NCBI RefSeq assembly: GCF_014203605.1
Contig: NZ_JACHJJ010000004.1
Span: forward strand, 62,001-126,000
From: Thiemannella venezuelensis
GTDB lineage: Bacteria > Actinomycetota > Actinomycetes > Streptosporangiales > Streptosporangiaceae
Direction: 5' to 3'
Length of the DNA: 64,000 bases
Part shown: piece after piece, positions 1 through 8,164 of the stretch
Numbering within the stretch: position 1 is the stretch's first letter
Layout of the letters: every line of letters starts with the position of its first letter
Notes under the pieces: model-generated
What the model saw: only the letters and a program-made list of their open reading frames with translations
The model's database searches: none
What the model was told of the DNA's origin: nothing
Position numbers and translations under genes: made by a program

Positions 1-216
1 GTCTCCGGCAGGGCCAGGTTCGGCGCCCTGTCGGCGACCGCCGTCTCGACCCTGCTGGGAGCGGCGACCTGGCCGCTGGTCTTCCCTCCGGACAGCCGGG
101 CCGCGATGGCGACCAGACTGGGCGCCGGGGTGGTGGTCGGCTGCTTCCTGGGGCTGTTCGCCTACGCGCTGGTCTGGCGGCTCCGGCAGGTCATGGCAGT
201 ATTCGAACGTGCCTGA
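1..216 (+). CDS. C-terminal end of a small membrane protein (partial)
   Basis: The frame is open from base 1 and closes with TGA at 214-216, leaving 71 residues whose start lies outside the window. It shows two hydrophobic stretches: the first holds TLLGAATWPLVFP and the second GAGVVVGCFLGLFAYALVW, followed by a short basic tail (RLRQ). This looks like the last two membrane helices of an integral membrane protein. The next gene starts inside its last codons (8-bp overlap), so the two are probably one transcript. No family can be named from this fragment. Confidence 0.6.
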   Translation, partial: VSGRARFGALSATAVSTLLGAATWPLVFPPDSRAAMATRLGAGVVVGCFLGLFAYALVWRLRQVMAVFERA

Positions 217-1051
217 CGCCTCAGATCCCCGCCTGGCCGACTACACGGGCCTGCGCGACGTGGAGCTCCGCAAGAGCCTGGAGGCCGAGCACGGCCTCTT
301 CATCGCCGAAGGCGAGAAGGTGATCCGCCGGGCCGTCGCCGCCGGCTACCCGGTCCGCTCGGTGCTGCTGACCCGCCGCTGGCTCGGCTCCCTCGCCGAC
401 GTCCTCGACGGCCTCGGTGACCGGGTCCACGTGGTGGACGACGACGTGATGGAGGAGATCGCCGGGTTCCCGGTGCACCGGGGCGCGCTCGCCTCGATGG
501 AGCGGCGGGAGCTGCCCTCGGTGGGGGACCTCCTGCACGGCGCCCTGCGCGGAGAGCGCACCGCCGGGACGCCCGCCGATCCCGGGCGGATCCTCATCCT
601 GGAGGACCTCGTCGACCACGGCAACGTCGGGGCGATCTTCAGATGCGCCGCGGCGCTCGGGATCGACGCGGTGGTCCTCTCGCCGCGCTGCGCCGATCCC
701 CTGTACAGGCGATCGGTCAAGGTCTCCATGGGGGCGGTGTTCAGCGTGCCGTACGCCCGGATGGCCGACTGGTACGGCGGCCTCGCCGAGATCAGGGCGG
801 CCGGTTACCGCCTCCTCGCACTCACCCCGGCGAGCCACGCCACGCCGCTCAACCGTCTCGACCTCCGCTCGGCCTGCGCCCTCATGCTCGGCACGGAGGG
901 GGACGGGCTGTCGTCGCGGTGGCTCCACGAGGCCGACGAGGCCGTGCGGATCGGCATGGACCCGCGCGCGACCGCCCGGGGCGTCGACTCGCTCAACGTG
1001 GTGGCCGCCGCCTCCATCGCCTGCTACGAGCTGGCCGCCCGCGACTGGTGA
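209..1051 (+). CDS. SpoU/TrmH-family RNA 2'-O-methyltransferase
   Basis: A 280-residue protein with the SPOUT methyltransferase layout. An N-terminal substrate-binding part (KSLEAEHGLFIAEGEKVIRRA) is followed by the three C-terminal SpoU motifs: GNVGAIFRCAAALGIDAV near residue 140, LMLGTEGDGLS near 228, and SLNVVAAASIACYEL near the end. These motifs form the trefoil knot that binds S-adenosylmethionine. The family 2'-O-methylates rRNA or tRNA in the cytoplasm; which RNA cannot be told here. The GTG start overlaps the end of the upstream membrane-protein gene, which suggests coupled translation. A second, shorter family member lies at 47147-47743. Confidence 0.9.
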   Translation: MPDASDPRLADYTGLRDVELRKSLEAEHGLFIAEGEKVIRRAVAAGYPVRSVLLTRRWLGSLADVLDGLGDRVHVVDDDVMEEIAGFPVHRGALASMERRELPSVGDLLHGALRGERTAGTPADPGRILILEDLVDHGNVGAIFRCAAALGIDAVVLSPRCADPLYRRSVKVSMGAVFSVPYARMADWYGGLAEIRAAGYRLLALTPASHATPLNRLDLRSACALMLGTEGDGLSSRWLHEADEAVRIGMDPRATARGVDSLNVVAAASIACYELAARDW

Positions 1052-1105
1052 CCGGAGGCCGGGGCGGCTCTCCGCCCGGGACTCCCCGGGCGGGCGGGCC
1101 CGGGA

Positions 1106-1681
1106 TCAGTCGCGCATGCCGGCGCTGAGCGCGCGCAGCCCTTCGACGACATCGGCGCCCGACGGCGCGTTCTCCGGGTCGGTCAGCCACTGCACGATGA
1201 GCCCGGTGATCAGGGCGAGCTGCACCGACCCCAGCGTGCGTGCGGTGTCGTCGGCGACGGCCTGCTCAGGCGTGCCGCTCAGCATCGCGGCCAGGCCCCG
1301 GCGGCCCTCCCGCTGGCCCGCGGCGATCTGCTCCCGCATCTCGGACGTGCGCTGCGCCTGAACGAACGCCTCGAAGCTGGCCAGCGCCATCGGCGCGTGG
1401 GCGGAGACCGAGTCGATGATCCGGTCGTACATGGCTTCGTGCCGCCGGACGCCGGAGTCCTGCCCGCCGGGAGCCAGGGCGCGGCCGAACTCCGCTCCCC
1501 ATTCTTCGATGGCCCGGATGAGCGCGGCGTTGAGAAGCGCTTCGGTGGACCCGTAGTGGTAGCCGACGGCCGCCATGCTGACGCCCGCCGCCCCGGCGAT
1601 GTCGCGGAGCGTCGTGCGGGCGTAGCCCTTGTCGTACAGGCAGCGCGTCGCTCCGTCGAGGAGGTCTTCACGGTTTCCCAT
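1106..1681 (-). CDS. TetR-family transcriptional regulator
   Basis: A 191-residue protein. The N-terminal 50 residues form the TetR helix-turn-helix (TTLRDIAGAAGVSMAAVGYHYGSTEALL); the rest is a divergent ligand-binding domain. An ATG at 1681 with GGTGGAG just upstream is preferred over the longer TTG start at 1699. The gene diverges from the ABC exporter genes at 1810-3944, and an imperfect inverted repeat lies between them at 1702-1736. The simplest reading is a local repressor of itself and of the exporter. The ligand is unknown. Confidence 0.88.
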   Translation of the reverse strand: MGNREDLLDGATRCLYDKGYARTTLRDIAGAAGVSMAAVGYHYGSTEALLNAALIRAIEEWGAEFGRALAPGGQDSGVRRHEAMYDRIIDSVSAHAPMALASFEAFVQAQRTSEMREQIAAGQREGRRGLAAMLSGTPEQAVADDTARTLGSVQLALITGLIVQWLTDPENAPSGADVVEGLRALSAGMRD

Positions 1682-1701
1682 GACTCCACCATAGCGCAAA
1701 C

Positions 1702-1736
1702 GCCTTAATCATTCGCCTCAGTCAAACGATTTAGGC
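1702..1736. promoter_or_regulatory. Inverted-repeat operator between TetR and ABC genes
   Basis: Arms GCCTTAATCATTCGCC (1702-1717) and GTCAAACGATTTAGGC (1721-1736) pair at 12 or 13 of 16 positions around a 3-bp centre. The element is AT-richer than its surroundings and sits midway between the divergent starts. Size and symmetry fit a TetR dimer or dimer-of-dimers site. Binding by the neighbouring regulator is inferred. Confidence 0.55.
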
Positions 1737-1809
1737 AACTGCCTTGCGCAAATGAACAAGAGCCTCGTACCGTCGTACACGACAGCCCCCCGACGGAGCG
1801 GAGCCGGAA

Positions 1810-2577
1810 ATGACAAGGCAGACCAAGGCGCTACGCCTGGACGACGTCCGAAAGGTCCACGGCGCCGGACCCACCGCCGTGACCGCGCTCGACGGCATCA
1901 CGCTCGCCCTGCCGCCGGGGACCTTCACCGCGGTGATGGGGCCCTCCGGCTCGGGCAAGAGCACCCTGCTGCAGTGCGCGGCCGGGCTCGACCGGCCCAC
2001 CGGCGGCAGTGTCGTGGTCGACGGCGTCGAACTCGCCGGACACGACGAGGCCGCCCGCACCAGGCTCCGCCGGCAGCGGATCGGCTTCGTCTTCCAGCAG
2101 TTCAACCTCCTGCCCACGCTGACCGTGCTGCAGAACGTGCTGCTCCCCCTGCGGCTGGCGGGCGAGAAGGCCGACCCCGGACACGCCGTCGCGGTGCTGG
2201 AGCGGGTCGGCCTCGCCGGCCGGCTCGGCCACCGGCCGGCCGAGCTCTCGGGCGGGCAGCAGCAGCGGGTCGCGATCGCCCGGGCCCTGGTCACCCGCCC
2301 CAGCGTGATCTTCGCCGACGAGCCGACCGGCGCCCTGGACACCCGTAGCGCCCGCGACGTCCTGAACCTGCTGGCGGAGTCCGTCCGCGACCACGGTCAG
2401 ACCGTGGTCATGGTCACCCATGACCCGGTCGCCGCCGCCTACGCCGACTCGGTGCTGTTCCTGGCCGACGGCCGGATCGTCGGCCACCTGCCGGAGCCCA
2501 CCGCCGACGCGGTCGCGGAGCGCATGGCCGGCCTGGGTGAGACGGCCGCGCAGCGGCGGATCCTCGAAGGAGTGTGA
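1810..2577 (+). CDS. ABC transporter ATP-binding protein, MacB/LolD type
   Basis: A 255-residue ATPase with Walker [10 protein letters not shown] near residue 45, the Q-loop in [13 protein letters not shown], signature [15 protein letters not shown] near 145, Walker [13 protein letters not shown], and the H-switch in VMVTHDP. Length and the FQQFNLLP segment match the LolD/MacB/FtsE group, which pairs with FtsX-fold permeases. The permease follows at once (2583), so the two form an exporter or extrusion pump at the cytoplasmic membrane. The divergent TetR gene suggests induction by a small molecule. The substrate is unknown. Confidence 0.93.
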   Translation: MTRQTKALRLDDVRKVHGAGPTAVTALDGITLALPPGTFTAVMGPSGSGKSTLLQCAAGLDRPTGGSVVVDGVELAGHDEAARTRLRRQRIGFVFQQFNLLPTLTVLQNVLLPLRLAGEKADPGHAVAVLERVGLAGRLGHRPAELSGGQQQRVAIARALVTRPSVIFADEPTGALDTRSARDVLNLLAESVRDHGQTVVMVTHDPVAAAYADSVLFLADGRIVGHLPEPTADAVAERMAGLGETAAQRRILEGV

Positions 2578-2582
2578 AAAGC

Positions 2583-3944
2583 ATGTCCGCTCTGGCACTG
2601 AGTTCGCTGCGCGGCCGCGCAGGCGGGTTCCTGGCGAGCTTCCTGGCGATGTTCCTCGGCGCGACGATCCTGATGGCCTTCGGCTCCCTGTTCGACACCA
2701 GCGGCGGGCCGGGCGTCGACGCGGTGAGCCGGGAGATGCTGAACACCCTGGCCGCCGTGGTCGGCGGCTGGGGCCTGATCCTGGTGACCTTCGCGGTCAC
2801 CTCCACCCTGACCCTCTCGGTCCGCCAGCGCGCCGGCGAGATGGCGCTGCTGAGGAACATCGGGGCGACCCCCGCCCAGATCAACCGGTTGATCGTCACA
2901 GAGGCGCTGGTGCTGGCCGTCGTCGCGGTCGTGCTGGCCGTCGCGCCGGCGGTGCTCGCCGGCCGGGTGCTGGTGGAGTGGCTGGCCGGCTCCGGGCAGA
3001 TCGGCGGGTCCGTCCACCCCCACTTCGGCGGGTTCGCCGTCCACCTCGGGGTCCTGGTCACGGTCGCGGCGGCCGTGGTCTCCGCCGCCCTCGCCGCCCG
3101 GCGCGTCACGCGGCCGAGCGCCGCCGGCGCCGCGCTGGACGCCGCCACCGGCGGCACGGCTCCGGGGTGGAGGCGCGCCGCAGCGGCGGGCCTGTTCCTC
3201 TTCCTCGGTGCCGACCTGGCCGTCGTCACCGCCACCGTGATGCGCGGCAAGAGCGACTTCGAGCCGATGGCCACCGCCGGGCCCGCCTCCATCTGGTTCT
3301 CCGCGGGACTGGCGCTGCTGGCCCCCTCCCTGCTGAGGCTGGTCGCCACCCGGCTCGTCGCCCCGCTGGAGCGGTTCGGCGGCGCGGCCGGCCACCTCGC
3401 CGGGCTGAACCTCACGGGACGGAGCGACCGGCTGGCCCCCGCGGTGATGCCCGTCATCCTGTTCACCGGCATCGCCACCGGCACCCTTTACATGCAGAGC
3501 ACCGACGCCGCGGCCAACGCGCTCGCCGGCGTCACCCCGACCGCCGACCACCACGCCGCCCAGACCACCAACATGGCCGTCATCGGCATGATCCTGGTGT
3601 TCACCGCCATCATGGTGGTCAACACCCTGGCCGCCACCATGATCCATCGCCGGGGGGAGTTCGGCCGGCAGCGGCTCATCGGCGCCACGCCCCGCCAGAT
3701 CCTGTGCATGGTGGCAGGCGAGAGCGCCGTGCTCACCGCCACCGGAGTGATCTTCGGTACCGTCGCCTCGCTGGTCACGGTCATCCCGTTCAGCATCGCC
3801 AGAACGGGCTCGGCCATCCCCGGAGGCGGGCCCGCCCCCTATCTCGCCGTCGTCGCCGTCGCCGCCGCCATCGGCGTGGCCACCAGCCTCACCGCCGCCC
3901 GGCGGACCCTGCGCACCCCGGCGGCCGAGGCGGCGGCCGCCTGA
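2583..3944 (+). CDS. FtsX-like ABC transporter permease
   Basis: About 453 residues. ATG 2583 is chosen because AGGAG lies 10 nt upstream; a GTG at 2574 has no room for a ribosome-binding site. Hydrophobic segments cluster at the N-terminus, around residues 70-140, in the middle and in the last 150 residues, as in FtsX/MacB permeases with duplicated halves. The first half contains RQRAGEMALLRNIGATPAQI and the second RRGEFGRQRLIGATPRQIL, the paired coupling segments expected for the fold. It follows the ATPase gene by 5 bp and needs it for transport. Confidence 0.9.
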   Translation: MSALALSSLRGRAGGFLASFLAMFLGATILMAFGSLFDTSGGPGVDAVSREMLNTLAAVVGGWGLILVTFAVTSTLTLSVRQRAGEMALLRNIGATPAQINRLIVTEALVLAVVAVVLAVAPAVLAGRVLVEWLAGSGQIGGSVHPHFGGFAVHLGVLVTVAAAVVSAALAARRVTRPSAAGAALDAATGGTAPGWRRAAAAGLFLFLGADLAVVTATVMRGKSDFEPMATAGPASIWFSAGLALLAPSLLRLVATRLVAPLERFGGAAGHLAGLNLTGRSDRLAPAVMPVILFTGIATGTLYMQSTDAAANALAGVTPTADHHAAQTTNMAVIGMILVFTAIMVVNTLAATMIHRRGEFGRQRLIGATPRQILCMVAGESAVLTATGVIFGTVASLVTVIPFSIARTGSAIPGGGPAPYLAVVAVAAAIGVATSLTAARRTLRTPAAEAAAA

Positions 3945-4041
3945 CCGCCCGGCGGTGGCTCCCGCCCCGACCGGCCAACCGCCCGCCGAGGCGGGAGAAA
4001 ACCCTTTGCGGACGGGCGGCGCCGTACCGATCATTGATGCC

Positions 4042-4128
4042 ATGTTCCGGCACGCCTTCACCGTCGCGCCCGCAGCCGCGGGTGCGACGCCGCGTGTCTC
4101 GGTCCCCTTCGGCGGCGCGGAGCGCTGA
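4042..4128 (+). other. Possible 28-codon leader ORF ahead of the EF-Tu gene
   Basis: ATG 4042 opens a 28-codon frame (begins MFRHAFTVAPAAAG) whose TGA at 4126-4128 overlaps the left arm of a strong hairpin at 4127-4168. It lies in the 274-bp gap between the permease gene and the EF-Tu start. No clear ribosome-binding site precedes it. An overlapping frame from ATG 4037 is also open, so coding is not proven. It is listed because a leader ORF ending inside a hairpin is the layout of translation-sensing attenuators. Confidence 0.3.
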
Positions 4129-4168
4129 CCCTTCCCCGGACGTCCTGGTGACCCGGTGGGGGAGGGTC
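4127..4168 (+). promoter_or_regulatory. Leader hairpin 50 bp upstream of EF-Tu
   Basis: GACCCTTCCCC (4127-4137) pairs with GGGGGAGGGTC (4158-4168) at 10 of 11 positions around a 20-nt loop that contains GGACGTCC. No T-run follows, so it is not a typical intrinsic terminator. It may be an attenuator, an RNA-stability element, or the terminator of the upstream operon. Confidence 0.45.
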
Positions 4169-4218
4169 GGCCGAGCGCACGGGTCACCGCCTCAGGCGAG
4201 CACCGAAGGAAAAGGAAC

Positions 4219-5409
4219 ATGAGGAGCACGGGGAGCAGGGCCAAGCAGGCCTACACGCGGGCCAAGCCGCATCTCAACATCGGCACGATGGGCCACGTCG
4301 ACCACGGCAAGACCACGCTCACGGCGGCGATCACCAAGGTCCTCAGCGACCGGGGCGGCGCCACGTTCGTCCCGTTCGACCGGATCGACCGGGCCCCCGA
4401 GGAGGCCGCCCGGGGGATCACGATCAACATCTCCCATGTGGAGTACGAGACGGCGACCCGCCACTACGCCCACGTGGACATGCCGGGCCACGCCGACTAC
4501 GTGAAGAACATGATCACGGGCGCGGCGCAGCTGGACGGCGCGATCCTGGTGGTCTCCGCGCTGGACGGGATCATGCCGCAGACCCGCGAGCACGTGCTGC
4601 TCGCCCGGCGGGTCGGGGTCGGGCACGTCGTCGTCGCGCTCAACAAGGCCGACGCCGCCGACCCGGAGCTGGCCGACCTGGTCGAGCTGGAACTGCGGGA
4701 CCTGCTCGCCGGGCACGGCTACCACGGCGTCCCCGTCGTACGGGTCTCCGGCCTGGGCGCCCTCCGGGGCGAGCCCGAGTGGACGGCCGCCGTCGAGGCG
4801 CTGCTCCGGGCGGTCGACGACCACGTGCCCGTGCCGGTCCGCTTCACCGGCGCGCCGTTCCTGCTCCCGGTGGAGAACGTGCTCACCGTCACCGGCCGGG
4901 GCACCGTCGTCACCGGAGTGATCGAGCGCGGCACCGTCGCGGTCGGCGACACCGTCGAGGCGGTGGGGCTCGGGGACGGGTTCACCGCGGTGGTCACCGG
5001 GGTGGAGACCTTCGGCAAGCCGATGGAGCGGGGCCAGGCCGGAGACAACGCGGCGCTGCTGCTGCGCGGGGTCCGGCGCGAGCAGGTACGGCGCGGCCTG
5101 GTGCTGGCCGCGCCCGGCACCCAGACGGCCCACCGGCGCTTCACCGCCCGGATCCACCTGCTCACCGAGTCCGAGGGCGGGCGCCGTACGGCTGTCACCA
5201 CCGGTTACCGGCCGCAGTTCTACCTGCGCACGACCGACGTGCCGGGCCGGGTGGACCTGGGCGGGGACGGGCTCGCGCTGCCCGGTGAGACGGTCGAGGC
5301 GTCCGTCGAGCTCGGCAGGCCGGTGGCCCTGGAGACCGGTCTCGGCTTCGCCGTCCGCGAGGGCGGCCGAACCGTCGGCGCCGGCACGGTCACCGCCCTG
5401 CCCGGTTGA
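4219..5409 (+). CDS. tuf: Divergent elongation factor Tu (EF-Tu paralogue)
   Basis: 396 residues from ATG 4219 (GAAGGAAAAGG upstream), full length for EF-Tu. GTPase motifs are intact: GHVDHGKT 25-32, RGITI 65-69, DMPGH 87-91, NKAD 142-145, then domains II (TGRGTVVTG near 225) and III ([26 protein letters not shown]). The N-terminus is longer and more basic than in housekeeping EF-Tu, and substitutions are scattered throughout. Against E. coli EF-Tu numbering, R131 is at Gln124, H166 at Tyr160 and A279 at Gly275, sites tied to kirromycin or GE2270A resistance. It stands alone, without rpsL, rpsG or fusA, so it is not the str-operon copy. A stress or drug-insensitive EF-Tu like the Streptomyces tuf3 product is the likely role. 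Confidence 0.93.
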   Translation: MRSTGSRAKQAYTRAKPHLNIGTMGHVDHGKTTLTAAITKVLSDRGGATFVPFDRIDRAPEEAARGITINISHVEYETATRHYAHVDMPGHADYVKNMITGAAQLDGAILVVSALDGIMPQTREHVLLARRVGVGHVVVALNKADAADPELADLVELELRDLLAGHGYHGVPVVRVSGLGALRGEPEWTAAVEALLRAVDDHVPVPVRFTGAPFLLPVENVLTVTGRGTVVTGVIERGTVAVGDTVEAVGLGDGFTAVVTGVETFGKPMERGQAGDNAALLLRGVRREQVRRGLVLAAPGTQTAHRRFTARIHLLTESEGGRRTAVTTGYRPQFYLRTTDVPGRVDLGGDGLALPGETVEASVELGRPVALETGLGFAVREGGRTVGAGTVTALPG

Positions 5410-5430
5410 GATGCGGTGCGGGGCCCCTCG

Positions 5431-6624
5431 TCAGGGCCCCGCACCCCGGACGGGGGCGGCGGTTCCCCGGATGGGCCCTCCGCCGGTCCGGGCGGCGCTC
5501 TCCACACGCGCACCCGGTTCCGCGGCGTCGTCCCCGCCCGTGTCAGTGCCCGTTTCAGTGCCCGCGCCGTCGTCCATGCCCATGCCCATGTCCGCGCCCA
5601 TGTCCGCGCCCGCGCCCGTGTCCGCGCCCGCGCCCGCGCCCGCGTCCGTGCCGTCGCCGTGCGCGGCCTCGGCGGCGGCCCACTCCAGCAGGCGCTCGGC
5701 GGTCCGGAAACGCCGGGCGGACCTGGACTCGCCGAGCAGGACGCCGATCAGCCGGTGGCCCGCGCGGTCGGCGGTGAAGGACAGGCAGTAGCCGGCGGCG
5801 CGGGTGTAGCCGGTCTTGACGCCCAGCACGCCGGGGACCTCGCCGATCAGCTCGTTGGTGTTGGTCCAGGTGTGGGCGCGGTGCGCCCCGGTCTTGCGCA
5901 GCACGTACCTCCGGGTGGAGACGACGGTCCGCAGCACCGGGTCGCGGAGCACGATCCCGGCCAGCTTCGCCTGGTCGGCGGCCGTCGAGTACCCCCCGCG
6001 CGGTCGGGGCAGCCCGTCGGCGTTGGCGTAGGCGGTGTCGGCCAGGCCCAGGGAGCGGGCGGCGGCGTTCATCTTGGCGGTGAACCCGGCCTGGCCGGGT
6101 CCGTAGACGCGGGCCAGCGCGTGGGTGGCGTCCGCGCCGGAGGGGAGCATCGCGCCGTAGAGCAGGTCGCGCACGGTGAGCCGCTCCCCGGCGCGGAGCG
6201 AGGCGTCGGTGGCGTCGTTGCGCCTGGCGTGCCCGACGTCCCCGGCGGTGATCCTGACGACGTCGGTCAGCCGGGCCTCCCGCCGCACGACGTAGGCCGT
6301 CATGACCTTGGTCAGGCTGGCCACCGGCATCCTCACGGTGGCGCGCTTGCCGAGGTGGACCACTCCGGTGGTGGCGTCGACCAGGTATCCGGCACGGGCG
6401 TGTACGGCGGGCGCCTCGCGGCGGGCGGCCGGGGCGGCAGGCCCGGAGGGACCGGCCGCCCCGGAGGGGAACGGGGCGGCGGCGGGAGAGGGGCCGGTGA
6501 GAGTGCGCGGAGCGGCGGCGGGCACGGCGTGGGCGGGTGCGGCGAGCCCCGCGGCCAGGAGGGCCGGACAGGCCAGGGCGGCGCAGGCGGTCAGGCGGAT
6601 TCCCCCGGTGTACATGCGGATCAT
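5431..6624 (-). CDS. D-alanyl-D-alanine carboxypeptidase (penicillin-binding protein, S11)
   Basis: 397 residues with an N-terminal signal peptide (hydrophobic run ACAALACPALLAAGLAAP ending AHA), a Pro/Ala linker, and the S11 triads: SLTK (catalytic Ser and Lys), the SGAD segment at the SxN position, and VKTGYT. It trims the terminal D-Ala of peptidoglycan stem peptides outside the membrane. SGAD departs from the usual SxN (Asp for Asn), which may change activity. After the catalytic domain come about 75 residues rich in Gly, Ala, Asp, Met and Thr, encoded by a hexamer-like DNA repeat. There is no obvious C-terminal anchoring helix. Confidence 0.9.
   Translation of the reverse strand: MIRMYTGGIRLTACAALACPALLAAGLAAPAHAVPAAAPRTLTGPSPAAAPFPSGAAGPSGPAAPAARREAPAVHARAGYLVDATTGVVHLGKRATVRMPVASLTKVMTAYVVRREARLTDVVRITAGDVGHARRNDATDASLRAGERLTVRDLLYGAMLPSGADATHALARVYGPGQAGFTAKMNAAARSLGLADTAYANADGLPRPRGGYSTAADQAKLAGIVLRDPVLRTVVSTRRYVLRKTGAHRAHTWTNTNELIGEVPGVLGVKTGYTRAAGYCLSFTADRAGHRLIGVLLGESRSARRFRTAERLLEWAAAEAAHGDGTDAGAGAGADTGAGADMGADMGMGMDDGAGTETGTDTGGDDAAEPGARVESAARTGGGPIRGTAAPVRGAGP
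5536..5655. repeat. Degenerate GCCC-based hexamer repeat
   Basis: About 120 bp built from units such as GCCCGT, GCCCAT and GCCCGC in tandem. It encodes the low-complexity tail (AGAGADTGAGADMGADMG) of the carboxypeptidase on the minus strand. Such arrays change length by slippage, so tail length probably differs between strains. Confidence 0.75.
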
Positions 6625-6709
6625 CGTGGCAGAACCCGCCTCCGGAGCGTGCCCCTTGACGTCCCGGCTGTCGAACCTTGGCGTCCGTGTCGCCCGCGGA
6701 CGGCGGCGA

Positions 6710-7309
6710 TCAGCCGTGCTCGCCGGGGGAGGCGGAGCCCTGCGCGGCCGCGCTGCCCGCTCCCGCGGTGCTCCCCGCCCCCGCCGGGTCCGCCGTTCTC
6801 TCCGGGCCCGCCGTCTTCTCTGCGCGGAGGGCGGCGCGGCGGCGCCGTACGAGGAGGGCGGCCGCCGCGACCGCGACGGCGGCGGCGGCTCCCGCCGCGG
6901 CCGGAGAACGCCCGGCCAGGGCGAGCCAGCCCCAGATCACCGAGTAGAGGCCGAAGTACGTCACCGGGCACCAGGTCAGGCAGCCCAGAGCGCTGGCCGC
7001 CACGTACTTGGGATAGGAGATCTTCAGGACCCCTGCCACCCAGGGCAGGGTGTGGCGGACGCCGGGAACCCAGAAGCACGCGTAGACCGAGAGCGCACCC
7101 CACCGGGCGACGAACCGCTCGGCCCTGAGGATCTTCTCGTCGCCGATCCGCCTGCCGAGGCGGGAGGCGTAGATCTTCGGGCCGAGCTTGTGGCCGACCC
7201 AGTAGTAGACCTGGAAGGCGGCGAAGAGCCCGACCATGCCGAGCAGGAAGGGGATCAGGACCGCAGGGGACGTGGGGTCGGGGACAGCCGCCGCAAGAAG
7301 TCGCATCAC
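6710..7309 (-). CDS. DedA/VTT-family membrane protein
   Basis: 199 residues with four to five hydrophobic segments. The DedA signature is visible: a YYWVGHKLG segment near residue 40 and FWVPGVRHTLPWVAG near residue 92, matching the F..(V/R)PGVR...P..AG core. DedA proteins act in the membrane and are linked to undecaprenyl-phosphate or phospholipid recycling and membrane potential. The last 40 residues are a cytoplasmic Ala/Gly/Ser tail of no known function. It diverges from the secreted protein at 7499, with an iron box 42 bp upstream of its start. Confidence 0.85.
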   Translation of the reverse strand: MMRLLAAAVPDPTSPAVLIPFLLGMVGLFAAFQVYYWVGHKLGPKIYASRLGRRIGDEKILRAERFVARWGALSVYACFWVPGVRHTLPWVAGVLKISYPKYVAASALGCLTWCPVTYFGLYSVIWGWLALAGRSPAAAGAAAAVAVAAAALLVRRRRAALRAEKTAGPERTADPAGAGSTAGAGSAAAQGSASPGEHG

Positions 7310-7350
7310 CGAACACCACCGCCAGGATCACTTTAACCGTTCTTCTGATA

Positions 7351-7369
7351 TTAGGGGAGGCTTACCTCA
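7351..7369. promoter_or_regulatory. DtxR/IdeR-type iron box
   Basis: TTAGGGGAGGCTTACCTCA matches the 19-bp consensus TTAGGTTAGGCTAACCTAA at 15 positions, including the conserved TTAGG, AGGCT and ACCT cores. On the minus strand, TAATAT borders the box and TGAAGT lies 15-16 bp before it, so the box would cover the -35 to -10 region of a promoter toward the DedA gene. It also lies 130 bp upstream of the plus-strand secreted-protein gene. Iron-dependent repression is inferred. Confidence 0.7.
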
Positions 7370-7498
7370 CTTCATCCCAAGAGAGCTCCTCCCGCCCCTG
7401 CGGAGGCCTGCAAGCCGGCCCGGAGCCCTGCAAGCCGACCGCAAGCAGAGATCAACCCGACCGGCGTAAACCTGGGGGTGAAAGGAAGGTGCATGGTC

Positions 7499-8026
7499 AT
7501 GAGTCCGCGAAGCAGTGTCACGCCGGTGGTGGCGAGTGGAACCGCGAGTGCCGTGAAGCTGCTGGTCGCCACGCTCGCTTTCACCGGGGCCTACGTGGGG
7601 GTGGAGGCGTCGCAGAACGCCTCCGGCCAGGCCCGGGCGAGCGTGGTCGCGGACGGCCCGGTGCAGACGGTGGTCCTCTCCGCCGAGGAGATGCCCGTGA
7701 CCACGGCGAAGACCCCGAAGAGCGGTGTGATCACCGTCAGCGCGGTCGCCTCCGCCCAGTCCTGCGAGAAGCCCTACCGGGCGCAGAGCGTGGTCGACAA
7801 CGCCGACCCCGAGGACACCGTCTCGTACGGCTGGCGCCTGGAGCGCTGGAGCCCGGCCGCCAAGAAGTGGCGGACCTACCTGACCTCGGACTCCGGGTTC
7901 ACCGGCGCCTCCCGGACCGTCGAGTGGCGGCCCCGGATCGTCAACAACCCCGGCTGGTACCGGGTGAAGCTCTCGGTCTCCGGCGGGGACGTGCTGAACA
8001 GCGAGAAGTTCCAGGTCAGCTGCTGA
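7499..8026 (+). CDS. Secreted protein of unknown function
   Basis: 175 residues from ATG 7499 (GGAAGG at good spacing; ATG 7493 and GTG 7478 are alternatives). An N-terminal hydrophobic segment (SAVKLLVATLAFTGAYVGV) looks like a signal peptide or anchor. The mature part is beta-rich and has two cysteines, one in SAQSCEKPY and one as the last residue, likely a disulfide in an immunoglobulin-like fold. The second half (YGWRLERWSPAAKKWRTYL, WYRVKLSVSGG) resembles an extracellular beta sandwich. I do not recognise a named family. The iron box at 7351-7369 may control it. Confidence 0.7.
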   Translation: MSPRSSVTPVVASGTASAVKLLVATLAFTGAYVGVEASQNASGQARASVVADGPVQTVVLSAEEMPVTTAKTPKSGVITVSAVASAQSCEKPYRAQSVVDNADPEDTVSYGWRLERWSPAAKKWRTYLTSDSGFTGASRTVEWRPRIVNNPGWYRVKLSVSGGDVLNSEKFQVSC

Positions 8027-8164
8027 CCCGGCCGCCGCGCCCGCCCGGCGGGCACGCCCGGCCGCCCGCCGCGCGCGGCCTCTCCGGTCACGCGCCCGGC
8101 GGGCCCGCGCGTCCGGCGAACCCCGCGCGCCCGACCGGCCCGGAGAATCCCGCACCGGCGGATC

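Noticed and set aside
5416-7128. 570-residue plus-strand frame over the carboxypeptidase
   Set aside because: Its Ala/Gly/Val repeats come from reading the GC-rich repeat and gene in antisense; the minus-strand gene has clear motifs.
8027-8164. Small gene between the secreted protein and SARP-AAA
   Set aside because: Only GC-rich palindromic filler; no start signal or conserved frame.
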